A stretch of DNA of 59,516 bases from Sphingobacterium sp. UBA5670 (GCF_002420705.1 NZ_DIIM01000020.1:72153-131668); one strand, 5' to 3'; counted from the stretch's first letter, positions 9,379 through 18,197 are shown. Numbers and translations are program-made. Notes: generated by a model not told the origin, from the sequence alone.

Positions 9379-10911
9379 TTAAAAATATTTCCTTAATGAT
9401 AGATTCAGGTCATATTGGTTCATAAAATTGTTATCAGCTACTTTATAGTAGCTCCAGCCCCCCATAATTGTAAAGCCCCAATTTTCTATACGATGCTGCC
9501 ATCCCGCATTAACCGATCTTGATAGGAAACCAAAGCGATTGTTCAAAAATTGATACCGGGATGGATCATCCGGAGATGTACCGATATTGGCAATTAATGT
9601 CACATAAGAATTTGGTTTTTCGCTATTATAATAATGCCTAATTGCCAGTGAATAAGCTTGGTTCCAACGCTGCTCATCATGCAATAAAAAGCCCCTAAGA
9701 TAGACGAAAGTGGGCCCAAAATATCGGCCTGCTGATGCAACTATACCATAGTTATTCGAATTGTCATTTGCACGGACATATCGTCCCCCTAAATCAAAGA
9801 GCCATAGCCCCGCCTCACGATAAAGACTATAAGATGCTCGCCATGTTGGAAATACACTACCATCGGCCCAAGCTATTTGATGGTAAGCATAGCTATTTTT
9901 ACTATAATTAATCCAGGCGTCCAAACCGGCCTGATATCCTTTTTCACCACGTCTGTTCCCGTAGTTAAACTGCCCAATAAGCATGTTTTTAGCTCCTATC
10001 CGCTGACCGTATTCCAACCCGGAAATAAAGAAGTGCCCGTTCGGCCGATCTTGCGAACTTTGCATATGATTTACGCCGATATAGAATTTATACGGCAAAT
10101 TCTCCCGATATACGTTCGCCAAATGCCGGTATCGCTCATTTTGAGGCGATTTCTCCACCAGTTGATTCATATAGTGCAATGCGGTTTGATAATCTTTATT
10201 GAGCACGGCTATATTAGCCAGTTGCTCGGTTACGAATACCGAACTATCGCCGTCATTCCATAATGTTTCAAGGTCTGCCTTCGCTTTATCATACTCCTTA
10301 TTGGCTATCAAGGCACTTGAACGCAAATATAAGAAACGATTATCTTTTGAGTCAGCAAGCCGCATGCTGTCCGCATAAACCAGAGCCTTTTGCGAATCTC
10401 CGCCCTTAACAAATTCCCGCCCTCTTTTATACCAGTTGTCCATACGTATTTCACGTTGACGCTTTAAATTTCTAACCTCAAATTCATGGTATAAATTTGC
10501 GATTTCAATGTCTTTTGGAAAATATTTAAGGGCCAATTGCCAAGTTGATGCTGCTTTCTCCTGTTGACCAGAAGATTCGTATAAAGCCGCCAATGAAGGA
10601 TAAACATCCCGATAAGCTGGCTCTGTAGAAACAACTTCTTCAAAATAGGGAACAGCCCAGTCTCCACGTCCCATTTTCTGATAACTTAATCCTAAGATAT
10701 ATTTAAAATCTGTGTATTTGGGATACTTCAATAAAACGGCTCTGCTTAACGAAATTGACTCATCGATTTTTCCATCTTGTAAATAAGCAATGGACTTCGA
10801 AACCAAGCTGTCGACATCATATTTTTTATTTTGCCAATTGACCTGTGCCTGAATAGCTTGCGGTACAAATGGCAAACAAAAAATTACTGCAAATATGAAT
10901 AATCTTTTCAT
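9379..10911 (-). CDS. TPR plus YaiO-family outer-membrane beta-barrel protein
   Basis: 510 residues. A signal peptide (1-22, cleavage after AIQA) precedes a helical TPR region of about 30-265, with repeats such as YILGLSYQKMGRGDWAVPYF and AALYESSGQQEKAASTW. A C-terminal half of about 270-510 consists of alternating aromatic beta strands and ends in RKYF, the terminal phenylalanine expected of an outer-membrane barrel. The barrel resembles the YaiO family. A periplasmic TPR scaffold fused to a barrel is the design of exopolysaccharide export porins such as PgaA; here it lies 4 bp behind the GT2 synthase gene. A role as polymer exporter is an inference; YaiO proteins are poorly characterised. 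Confidence 0.85.
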   Translation of the reverse strand: MKRLFIFAVIFCLPFVPQAIQAQVNWQNKKYDVDSLVSKSIAYLQDGKIDESISLSRAVLLKYPKYTDFKYILGLSYQKMGRGDWAVPYFEEVVSTEPAYRDVYPSLAALYESSGQQEKAASTWQLALKYFPKDIEIANLYHEFEVRNLKRQREIRMDNWYKRGREFVKGGDSQKALVYADSMRLADSKDNRFLYLRSSALIANKEYDKAKADLETLWNDGDSSVFVTEQLANIAVLNKDYQTALHYMNQLVEKSPQNERYRHLANVYRENLPYKFYIGVNHMQSSQDRPNGHFFISGLEYGQRIGAKNMLIGQFNYGNRRGEKGYQAGLDAWINYSKNSYAYHQIAWADGSVFPTWRASYSLYREAGLWLFDLGGRYVRANDNSNNYGIVASAGRYFGPTFVYLRGFLLHDEQRWNQAYSLAIRHYYNSEKPNSYVTLIANIGTSPDDPSRYQFLNNRFGFLSRSVNAGWQHRIENWGFTIMGGWSYYKVADNNFMNQYDLNLSLRKYF

Positions 10912-10915
10912 CTTT

Positions 10916-12352
10916 CTATTTTTTAATGCGATCAGAGGGTAAAGGAGACAGGGTACCTTTCCGTTTCATCTCTCCCCAGGCATGTTTTTTCCCAAAAAGC
11001 TCTTGTATATAACCTTTTATTGAGCTGTAAACGATAATCGGATGATATAGAAACGGCTCGATAAACGCTGTGAGACATAAACGGACGATATCTTTTCTGC
11101 GCTTATAATATTTATATACGTAATTGTCCAATAAAATGGAAAAACTCGTCAAAAAGACAGAAAACATATAGACGAAAATCAATAACAGAATCGCCATTGG
11201 CCAATTAATACAATGGGTCAGGATAAGATAGATGTAGAAAAAAATACCCAAAATTTCCATGATAGGGGCAAAAAATTCGAAAATAGCGTTGTAAGGAAAC
11301 ACGATAAGCCCAAACTTTTTATACTTAGGATTAAGAAAGGCTTTACGATGTGTACGCATGATCTGCATCAAGCCTCTCGCCCATCGTATACGTTGTCGTG
11401 TCAGCATTTTCAAACTATCAGGTCCCTCTGTCCAACAAAGTGTCTGGGGAATGTATTTAACTTCATATTTTTGATTATTATCGCACATCGTCATACACAT
11501 TCTTGTCACCATCTCCATGTCTTCCCCAAGGGACTGTGAATCATAACCACCTGCAGAAATTAGAATCTCTTTATCAAATAGCCCTAAGCCGCCAGATACA
11601 TTTGGAATACAATTTAGGTAGCTCCAGCCCATTTTCCCTAAGAGATAGGATCGAATGTATTCCATTTCCTGAAAACGCGCCAAGATTGGTTTGGGCAATG
11701 CCGCTTCAACCAGCATTCCTGAATCTACATAACTGGAGTTCGACATACGCAGTGTAGCCCCCACAGCAATAACGCGTTCATTAGCGTCTAATACGGCCTC
11801 CATCAGCTGAACCAAAGTATCATTGGCAAGCACACAATCCACATCCGTATTTAATATATAAGGAAAAGATGCCACATTGATCCCTGCATTCACTGCATCG
11901 GCCTTACTACCGCCGTTTACCTTGTCAACAATAGTTAACCGCTTATGGGATATATCTCTAGATTTATAGATCGCCTTGATTTCCTTACAAGGCACCAAAT
12001 AATCAACCAAAAAATCTACCTGAACAAGATCAAACTCTTTTATCAGCTTCTCCAGCGTGTCATCTTTACTTCCGTCATTTACAATAACGACTTCATATCT
12101 TGGATAAAACAGAGTCATCAGCGAGCGTACATTATTGACAATTGTTACCGATTCATTGTATGCCGGAGCTACAATACTAACGCCCGGGGCAATCTCAGAT
12201 TCCATTAATGTCTGTACGCGTCTGGATTCTCTCTTCCGAATATTCTTGCGTATGGATATGGATGACATGCGAAACAACATGACATACACAATCAGAAGCA
12301 AAAGGCAATAAAATCCAAAAACAAATTCTATTGAAAAAATAAAATGTTTCAT
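10916..12352 (-). CDS. Processive family 2 glycosyltransferase, membrane polysaccharide synthase-like
   Basis: 478 residues from the ATG at 12352; an upstream frame running to 12451 lies inside the HEAT gene and was not used. One N-terminal helix (3-27), a cytoplasmic GT2 domain (about 57-320) and two to four C-terminal helices (about 350-440) give the layout of PgaC, HasA and cellulose-synthase-type enzymes. Motifs: APAYNES, VNDGSKDDT (Asp93), the DxD in ILNTDVDC (170-172), the acceptor-site GEDMEM near 287, and RQRIRWARGL, the Q/RxxRW product-binding motif of processive enzymes. It should polymerise a nucleotide sugar while extruding the chain. The sugar is not identifiable from sequence. 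Confidence 0.9.
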   Translation of the reverse strand: MKHFIFSIEFVFGFYCLLLLIVYVMLFRMSSISIRKNIRKRESRRVQTLMESEIAPGVSIVAPAYNESVTIVNNVRSLMTLFYPRYEVVIVNDGSKDDTLEKLIKEFDLVQVDFLVDYLVPCKEIKAIYKSRDISHKRLTIVDKVNGGSKADAVNAGINVASFPYILNTDVDCVLANDTLVQLMEAVLDANERVIAVGATLRMSNSSYVDSGMLVEAALPKPILARFQEMEYIRSYLLGKMGWSYLNCIPNVSGGLGLFDKEILISAGGYDSQSLGEDMEMVTRMCMTMCDNNQKYEVKYIPQTLCWTEGPDSLKMLTRQRIRWARGLMQIMRTHRKAFLNPKYKKFGLIVFPYNAIFEFFAPIMEILGIFFYIYLILTHCINWPMAILLLIFVYMFSVFLTSFSILLDNYVYKYYKRRKDIVRLCLTAFIEPFLYHPIIVYSSIKGYIQELFGKKHAWGEMKRKGTLSPLPSDRIKK

Positions 12353-12383
12353 ATAGATAATTTTTATAAAACAGTTTAAAGAA

Positions 12384-13520
12384 TTAGATGTAATGAACCA
12401 TAGGATGATTAACGTAACGTATAAGCTTATCATCATGATCATCCACCTCATTCTCGATTTTGCGCAAGCGTGCTATACTGTAAGGCTTTTGTGCAACCAA
12501 TGAACGATAGGCATGTTTTCGAAGAGCGAGCACGGAACTTTCATCTTTAAATATATTTTCTAATAAATCAATTGATTTCCCCTGACCCAACCGACCTAAA
12601 GCTTTAACAATTTCAATCTTAACATGTAGGGGCTGCTCTCTTGAATAAAAATCAACCAATCGGCATTCACTATCCCGGGCCAATAGTTTTCCTAAAGCGT
12701 TAATCGCCTTCAGCCTTACCTGGGAATTTTCATCCGAAACAATGAGTTGCCATAACTTATCTTCATCGAGTTGCTGGTAATATACCATGAGATCTATCAT
12801 CAAGCTATTTACCGCAAAAGATTTTGTTGCATCCAGCCACTGCGAGAATTCATAAGTGCCCACATAATCTGTAGAAACAATTGCCTGATATATATCAAGT
12901 GCATCCAGTTCATTAATCCCCTCCATACGTGGCAGCACGATGTCAAAGGCCTGCTCGCCGCTCACCTGTAGCAAGTATTTAAAAGCCGATACACGAATCT
13001 CAATCCTCGAACTATTCATCAGCTGATCCAGAACCTCTTCTTGAATCTCCACTTCCATGAGCGCCAGATCGGATAGCGATCTTAAAATGGAAACCACATG
13101 ATTGCCTGCATGTCTGATTTCATATTGCGCTTCTTTATCGAACCCCAGTTCATTGAACAAATGACGCATACTCTTTCCTTTCTCCCCCCCAATGGTGAAA
13201 ATAAATTCATGCAATATATTGCGGACTACCTTCTGTACAATTGCTCTATCGAGATCCAATGCTAGTCGATCAATAGGAAAATGGCTAACCCTATTTTCAA
13301 TCAAGATATGTTCATAGATGAAATCCCGAAGAACAGGATAAATCTTAGCCTGATAAGAACGATAGCGATAGTCCCGATAATAAAATATCGTAATGCCAAT
13401 TAGACAAAAAGCCCAAAGTAGAAAACTCAATGCAAGCGCTATCGTGACCAAAATAGGCCAGCCTTCACCTTCGAAAAAAGATCGAATTGAATATATAGCT
13501 TGTTCCACCTTGCTAAGCAT
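12384..13520 (-). CDS. Membrane-anchored HEAT-repeat protein
   Basis: 378 residues. One transmembrane helix at about 24-47 (VTIALALSFLLWAFCLIGI) is followed by a cytoplasmic region of repeated helical pairs, recognisable as HEAT repeats by units such as IEIRVSAFKYLLQVSG, SQVRLKAINALGKLL and LHVKIEIVKALGRLGQG. HEAT repeats mediate protein-protein contacts. Its ATG overlaps the end of the response-regulator gene by 8 bp, and the GT2 start is 31 bp downstream, so translation coupling is likely. A role as an adaptor joining the regulator to the synthase is an inference from gene order. Confidence 0.85.
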   Translation of the reverse strand: MLSKVEQAIYSIRSFFEGEGWPILVTIALALSFLLWAFCLIGITIFYYRDYRYRSYQAKIYPVLRDFIYEHILIENRVSHFPIDRLALDLDRAIVQKVVRNILHEFIFTIGGEKGKSMRHLFNELGFDKEAQYEIRHAGNHVVSILRSLSDLALMEVEIQEEVLDQLMNSSRIEIRVSAFKYLLQVSGEQAFDIVLPRMEGINELDALDIYQAIVSTDYVGTYEFSQWLDATKSFAVNSLMIDLMVYYQQLDEDKLWQLIVSDENSQVRLKAINALGKLLARDSECRLVDFYSREQPLHVKIEIVKALGRLGQGKSIDLLENIFKDESSVLALRKHAYRSLVAQKPYSIARLRKIENEVDDHDDKLIRYVNHPMVHYI

Positions 13521-13893
13521 GGCCGATTCTTAAGCGTACACGTGAAATCAATTCAGAAGGAGAAATGGGTTTCTTAATATAATCATTCGCACCTACTTCA
13601 AATCCTTCTACAATGCTGTTATCATCACGGTAGCCGGAAATAATAATAACAGGTACCTGATTATTCGTATTGCTTCTTCTAATGCGATCGATAATTTCGT
13701 AACCGTTGGCAAAAGGTAATGCCAGATCCGTTATGACTAAATCAATTGTTTCGTCAGAAACCAACGAGAGTGCTTCTTTGCCAGATTTGGCAAGCAATAG
13801 ATCATAGCCCTCCCTAACAAGAACAAATTGCATTGTGCCCAATAGAATCTCATTATCTTCGATAACAAGAATTCTTTTTTTTTCGTTCACCAT
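13513..13893 (-). CDS. Receiver-only response regulator
   Basis: 126 residues, a single REC domain with no output domain. The acidic pair is Glu12-Asp13 (LVIEDNE), the phospho-acceptor is Asp56 (VITDLALPFANGYE), and the Ser and Lys of the switch region are in VIIISGYRDD and NDYIKKP. Stand-alone receivers act by contacting partners rather than DNA. It is the first gene of the five-gene operon and overlaps the HEAT gene by 8 bp, which makes the HEAT protein the most likely direct partner. No cognate kinase is adjacent; the kinases at 25.1 and 29.2 kb have their own neighbours. Confidence 0.93.
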   Translation of the reverse strand: MVNEKKRILVIEDNEILLGTMQFVLVREGYDLLLAKSGKEALSLVSDETIDLVITDLALPFANGYEIIDRIRRSNTNNQVPVIIISGYRDDNSIVEGFEVGANDYIKKPISPSELISRVRLRIGHA

Positions 13894-13942
13894 AGCGGTT
13901 AATTTTTAGTTTTTCACAGTGAACAAAGGTTCGAAAAAAAAG

Positions 13943-13971
13943 CAAAACTCCTTGTAGATTAACAACTACAA
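13943..13971 (-). promoter_or_regulatory. Candidate promoter of the exopolysaccharide-type operon
   Basis: On the minus strand TTG (13969-13971), 18 nt, then GAGTTTTG (13943-13950) approximates the Bacteroidota TTG-N17-23-TAnnTTTG promoter, with one mismatch in the -7 element. TTGTAG/CTACAA (13952-13957 and 13966-13971) forms an inverted repeat across the spacer. The start point would fall about 45 bp before the regulator's ATG. Confidence 0.35.
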
Positions 13972-14020
13972 CCCTCTTAGAGGCATTTAAATACAGAATT
14001 AAATCATTAGTTTCGATTTA

Positions 14021-14038
14021 AATGACATTTCAATGACA
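14021..14038 (-). repeat. Direct repeat TGTCATT-N4-TGTCATT upstream of the regulator/GT2 operon
   Basis: On the minus strand two exact copies of TGTCATT are separated by four bases (11-bp period), about 130 bp upstream of the response-regulator start. The spacing and half-site resemble the E. coli Pho box (CTGTCAT repeats with four-base spacers). Whether Bacteroidota PhoB uses such a site is not something I can establish here. Confidence 0.4.
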
Positions 14039-14053
14039 CTTAGGCTTAAAATA

Positions 14054-14080
14054 ATAGTAGTTAAACATCTAAACTACTAT
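14054..14080 (-). terminator. Hairpin over the nitronate monooxygenase stop codon
   Basis: ATAGTAGTT and AACTACTAT form a 9-bp stem with a 9-nt loop that includes the stop codon of the minus-strand gene; the following minus-strand sequence is T-rich (ATTATTTT). It is a plausible but not strong terminator. Confidence 0.4.
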
Positions 14081-15140
14081 GTAAAATTTCAACTTCTCGG
14101 ATTAGATGACGGATAATATCCTGTGTCGATTGCTCACTATAGGGATGAATGGATTGCCCAGCCCAAATATTTACAAAATCAACCATCTGATGTGCCCTTG
14201 CTACTTTTCTTAATTCGCCGGTCAACTTATTTTGATAGGGATATGGTAGGATCTTTTGAGAAGCATCCAAAACTTCAATAAACGTATTCTTAACCCCTCT
14301 GGCATAGCGTCCTGAAAAGCTTCTTGTCAATACAATATCTGATTCACGCACCTGGGAAAGGCGCTTTTTTTCAAAATCATGTAGTGCACTCTCCTTAGAT
14401 TTAAGCAGTAAACTACCGATCTGAAACCCGGCAGCACCCAATAGCTTCGCCGAATGGATAGTTCTTCCATTATAGAGGCCACCAGCATAAATTAAGGGAA
14501 CACGGACCTGTTCTTTTACTTGTGGCAGCAGTGAAAATCCGCCGATCTCCGGAACGGGTTTTTCATCAAAACTTCCACGATGTCCACCAGCCTCCAATCC
14601 CTGTACACAGATAATATCGATACCCGCTTCTTCCAAAGCGATAGCTTCTATCACCGAGGTACATGTACCAATAATAGTGACCTCTTTATCCTTCAAGCGT
14701 TTTATACTTTGCGCATCTAAATTACCAAAAGTAAAGCTCACGACTTTACAGGAATGGGCTAGAATAGCGTCAATTTGCTCTCTATAATCTGTAATACGAA
14801 TGCTATCAAGCGCTGGTAAAGCCACTTCCAGGCCATGCTCCCTGGCAAGTTCTTCCACAAATGCCTTTGTCTCGTTGTACTGTACACGCAAATCTGCTGA
14901 TATCTCCGGAATAGCATTCACAAAAATATTGACGGCAAAGGGTGTCTTCAAACTTGCAGCTGTTGAACGAATCAGATCGCTGCAGCGATCTGCCGACAGA
15001 TCGCCTAAAGATAAGGAGCCGAGGGCTCCGGCACGCGAGGCTGAAATAACCATTTCGGGGGTAGTAACACCAAACATGGGGGCCTGGACAATTGGATATT
15101 CAGTACCTATTAATTGTGTGATTTGATTTGACCACTTCAT
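14061..15140 (-). CDS. Nitronate monooxygenase / 2-nitropropane dioxygenase family flavoprotein
   Basis: 359 residues forming an FMN-dependent TIM barrel that oxidises nitronates, usually such as propionate 3-nitronate. Visible motifs are YPIVQAPMFGVTTPEMV near residue 15, the cofactor-contacting CVQGLEAGGHRG (about 180-190, with the catalytic-type His), IYAGGLYNGRTI and AAGFQIGSLLL for phosphate binding. No signal peptide. It stands alone between the exopolysaccharide-type operon and a divergent D-lactate dehydrogenase gene. The family also includes enoyl-ACP reductases (FabK), but the AGGHRG motif and length fit nitronate monooxygenase better. Confidence 0.88.
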   Translation of the reverse strand: MKWSNQITQLIGTEYPIVQAPMFGVTTPEMVISASRAGALGSLSLGDLSADRCSDLIRSTAASLKTPFAVNIFVNAIPEISADLRVQYNETKAFVEELAREHGLEVALPALDSIRITDYREQIDAILAHSCKVVSFTFGNLDAQSIKRLKDKEVTIIGTCTSVIEAIALEEAGIDIICVQGLEAGGHRGSFDEKPVPEIGGFSLLPQVKEQVRVPLIYAGGLYNGRTIHSAKLLGAAGFQIGSLLLKSKESALHDFEKKRLSQVRESDIVLTRSFSGRYARGVKNTFIEVLDASQKILPYPYQNKLTGELRKVARAHQMVDFVNIWAGQSIHPYSEQSTQDIIRHLIREVEILHSSLDV

Positions 15141-15321
15141 ATCAGGAGTAATTTTAAATAATTAAAAATAGACGATAATACCGTTATTGTGATTTCTCTA
15201 ATTTAGATCTTTTTAGCACAAAATATACGATGCTGTTGATAAAAAGATCCTGGAAAGCGCGTACCAAATAACCGATTTATACCGTATATTTAAAATATAG
15301 TATTACGTAACAATCAATTTT

Positions 15322-16314
15322 ATGAAAATCGCCTTCTTTTCGACAAAACCTTACGACAAATTATTCTTTGAACAGGAAAATAGCACTTATGGTTTTCAGT
15401 TTAGTTTCTATGAAACGCATTTAGGTCCGCATATCGTCAATGCAATTGACGATGAAAAAGTTGTCTGTGCATTCGTCAATGATAAACTAAATCGACAGGT
15501 TATTGAAATACTTGCACAAAAGGGTGTGGAACTGATCGCCTTGCGCTGTGCAGGTTTCAACAACGTTGACCTGGAAGCTGCTAAAGAGTTTGGAATTAAG
15601 GTTTGCAGGGTCCCCGCTTATTCACCTGAAGCTGTAGCCGAACATACAATGGCTATGTTGCTTACCCTTAATCGAAAAACACATAAAGCTTACAATCGGG
15701 TAAGAGAGCAAAACTTTGCATTAAATGGTCTTTTGGGATTTAACCTTTACCAGAAAAAGATTGGAGTTATCGGTACAGGAAAAATTGGAAAGGCATTTAT
15801 CAAGATTGCATTAGGATTTGGCGCAAACGTCCTCGCCTATGATTTATTTCCAGATCCACAACTAGCCGAACAGGGCGTCAGTTACAAACCACTGGATGAG
15901 GTATTTCAGGAATCGGATATCCTTTCACTTCATTGTCCACTCACTCCCGAAAATCACTATCTCATTAATAAGGAATCTTTGGAGAAAATGAAAAATGGTG
16001 TTACTATTATTAATACAAGCAGAGGAAATCTAATCAACACCAACGATGTCATTAAGGCACTTAAAGAACGAAAAATTGGCCTCCTCGGCATTGATGTTTA
16101 TGAACAAGAAGAAAAGTTGTTTTTTAAAGACTTATCGACAACAATCATTGAAGATGAAACAATACAATTATTAATGAGTTATCCGAATGTTTTGGTCACA
16201 GCGCATCAGGCTTTTTTCACAACGGAAGCCTTAACAGAAATTTCGCAAAGAACACTGCGGAGCATTGCTGACCTATCAACCAAAGGAACGACGGATGCAG
16301 AGGTCATGTTGTAA
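15322..16314 (+). CDS. ldhA: D-lactate dehydrogenase (2-hydroxyacid dehydrogenase family)
   Basis: 330 residues, the length of fermentative D-lactate dehydrogenases that interconvert pyruvate and D-lactate with NADH. The Rossmann motif IGVIGTGKIGKAF starts near residue 148. Catalytic residues are in NTSRGNLINT (Arg), GIDVYEQEE (Glu) and VTAHQAFFT (His). The N-terminal KPYDKLFFEQEN is characteristic of the LdhA branch. It converges on the HxlR gene with a 12-bp gap and is divergent from nitronate monooxygenase. Confidence in the subfamily is high; other 2-hydroxyacids remain possible substrates. Confidence 0.92.
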   Translation: MKIAFFSTKPYDKLFFEQENSTYGFQFSFYETHLGPHIVNAIDDEKVVCAFVNDKLNRQVIEILAQKGVELIALRCAGFNNVDLEAAKEFGIKVCRVPAYSPEAVAEHTMAMLLTLNRKTHKAYNRVREQNFALNGLLGFNLYQKKIGVIGTGKIGKAFIKIALGFGANVLAYDLFPDPQLAEQGVSYKPLDEVFQESDILSLHCPLTPENHYLINKESLEKMKNGVTIINTSRGNLINTNDVIKALKERKIGLLGIDVYEQEEKLFFKDLSTTIIEDETIQLLMSYPNVLVTAHQAFFTTEALTEISQRTLRSIADLSTKGTTDAEVML

Positions 16315-16326
16315 ACAGATAGCTGC

Positions 16327-16671
16327 CTATCCCCTTTCGCTTTTATAACTTTCCCACCAGTCATCCAGTCTTTCGATGACTGGCAGTAAAGTTTTGCCCA
16401 ATTCGCTAAGTTTATATTCCACTCGTGGCGGCGATTCAGCGTAAATCTGTCTGCATAAAATACCATCCCGTTCGAGCTCACGGAGCTGAACAGTTAGTGT
16501 TGTTTGGGCCATATCTTCCATTTCCCGCCTCAGTTCACCAAATCTTTTAGGGCATTGCTTGGCAATAGCTTTAATGAGTAGAACTTTCCATTTCCCCCCG
16601 ATAATCTTAAAAATTCCGTTAACATCGCAACAGGCCCCAAAATTTTCACTTTTTTTTTCATTCATAATCAT
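16327..16671 (-). CDS. HxlR-family winged-helix transcriptional regulator
   Basis: 114 residues with the HxlR DNA-binding domain spanning almost the whole protein: a conserved N-terminal Cys (CDVNGIFKIIGGKWK), the recognition-helix region MAQTTLTVQLRELERDGI, and the wing PPRVEYKLSELGKTLLPV. HxlR proteins often respond to electrophiles or redox state through that N-terminal Cys. Transcribed divergently from the DHA2 efflux gene across 112 bp, it most likely represses that transporter and itself. It also sits tail-to-tail with ldhA, which need not be a target. Confidence 0.92.
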   Translation of the reverse strand: MIMNEKKSENFGACCDVNGIFKIIGGKWKVLLIKAIAKQCPKRFGELRREMEDMAQTTLTVQLRELERDGILCRQIYAESPPRVEYKLSELGKTLLPVIERLDDWWESYKSERG

Positions 16672-16700
16672 CTCATACTGACCATTAGTTCATAAAAACA

Positions 16701-16717
16701 TACTAAGTACATAACTT
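16701..16717. promoter_or_regulatory. Candidate HxlR operator between hxlR and the efflux gene
   Basis: Overlapping short inverted repeats lie in the divergent intergenic region: TACT-A-AGTA (16701-16709) and AAGT-ACATA-ACTT (16705-16717). HxlR dimers bind such short dyads near divergent promoters; the assignment rests on position and symmetry only. Confidence 0.4.
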
Positions 16718-16783
16718 ATAACTACTTGATTGTAAAAAATATCCAAACTATTTTTAACCGTAAAATTATTAAAAACTTTCTAT

Positions 16784-18196
16784 ATGCGCTTTCAAATTAA
16801 AGATTTACTTCATATTTTCTTGCTCTCAACAGGCATATTTCTTTTCGTGATAGATCTTTTTATTATCAATGTATCCTTACCTACGATTCAACATTCATTG
16901 CAGTTAAGCAATAGTGATACACAATGGATTATTATCCTTTACATCATTGGTTACGCAAGCCTGCTCATTAATGCCGGCAATGCGGGAAACCAGTTTGGAA
17001 AGAGAAAATTATATTTAATAGGAATGGCAGGTTTCACCCTCGCCTCCCTCGTCTGTGGTCTATCCACTAACCTGTACATGCTATTGGCTGGGAGACTGAT
17101 ACAGGGAATTAGTTCCGGGCTTATGGTTCCTCAGGGTATAGCGTTAATCACCTTACTTTTTGAAAACCAAGAAAAACGAGCGATGGCATTGGGCATCTAT
17201 GGAAGCATAGCCGGTATTGCCTCTGTTATTGGTCAGCTCTTAGGCGGAATACTTCCTGATCAGACTTGGATAAATGAAAGCTGGCGTCTTATTTTTCTAA
17301 TTAATGTTCCGATCGGATCACTTGCCTGCCTGGCAGTTTACCGTTACACACCTAAAGATCAGGTGAGCGGAGAATCTTCCCAATCTTTCATGCCTATGAT
17401 AACGCTATTTATTCTTTTAATGGGAATTATTTTTCCATTAATTATGGGGCCTGAACTGCAGTGGCCCTTATGGTCACTGCTGCTGTTGGGAACAGCAATT
17501 GTCCTTTTCATCGTATTTATCAGAAAGCAAAGAGCATTGGAACAAATGGGATATCCTAGTCTCCTCAATTTCTCCCTATTCAATAACCGGGTTTTCAATT
17601 TAGGATTGCTAGCAGCATTAGCCTATTACATGGTACAGGATGCTTACTTTATTATTAATTCCAATTACCTTCAAAATCAAAAACACTATTCGGCTACAAT
17701 GACAGGAATTGCCTTTGTTTATCAAGGTATTGGTTATGTACTGGCAAGTGTCGTTGTCAGCAAATTGGTCCAGCGCCATGGAAAGACCGTTGTCCTTTTC
17801 GGCTTAGGAATTATGATCTTAGGGTTACTGACTCATCTTTTCGTTTTCAATACGACATTTTTAGATCGGCATCACATACACATACTCTTCTTTTTCTATG
17901 GTATTGGCTGTGGCAGTGTATTACCTGCATTGATGACGCTAGCATTAAAGGATCTTTCTGAAAAATTAGTTGCAGTAGGGTCGGCCATCTATCTCACGGT
18001 ACAGCAGCTATCTATTTGTTTAGGAATTGCATTTATTGTCGGTGTATTCTTACATCAAAAAGAGACTACATTTTTTTTCTGGCAAGATATTTCCTCTGCC
18101 TATGGTTACGCAACGACATTATCGGTCATATTACTTTTATGTGTGGCAAGTTTAATAAGCTGTTTACCTTCAGAAAAAAAATTAGACCTAATGTAG
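16784..18196 (+). CDS. DHA2-family MFS drug efflux transporter
   Basis: 470 residues with about 14 predicted membrane helices, the count that separates DHA2 (14-helix) from DHA1 (12-helix) proton-driven exporters. Motifs: DLFIINVSLPTIQHSL in helix 1, a loop-2-3 FGKRKLYLIG, and LLAGRLIQGISSGLMVPQG in helix 4, which matches the motif-B region with its Arg. Such pumps export drugs, dyes or metabolites from the inner membrane. The adjacent divergent HxlR regulator suggests inducible expression. It converges on the 172-residue membrane protein with a 1-bp gap. The substrate is unknown. Confidence 0.88.
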   Translation: MRFQIKDLLHIFLLSTGIFLFVIDLFIINVSLPTIQHSLQLSNSDTQWIIILYIIGYASLLINAGNAGNQFGKRKLYLIGMAGFTLASLVCGLSTNLYMLLAGRLIQGISSGLMVPQGIALITLLFENQEKRAMALGIYGSIAGIASVIGQLLGGILPDQTWINESWRLIFLINVPIGSLACLAVYRYTPKDQVSGESSQSFMPMITLFILLMGIIFPLIMGPELQWPLWSLLLLGTAIVLFIVFIRKQRALEQMGYPSLLNFSLFNNRVFNLGLLAALAYYMVQDAYFIINSNYLQNQKHYSATMTGIAFVYQGIGYVLASVVVSKLVQRHGKTVVLFGLGIMILGLLTHLFVFNTTFLDRHHIHILFFFYGIGCGSVLPALMTLALKDLSEKLVAVGSAIYLTVQQLSICLGIAFIVGVFLHQKETTFFFWQDISSAYGYATTLSVILLLCVASLISCLPSEKKLDLM

Positions 18197-18197
18197 A

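Noticed and set aside
12353..12451. N-terminal extension of the GT2 frame into the HEAT gene
   Set aside because: The added residues lie inside the upstream gene and are not GT2 sequence; the ATG at 12352 gives the expected N-terminal helix.
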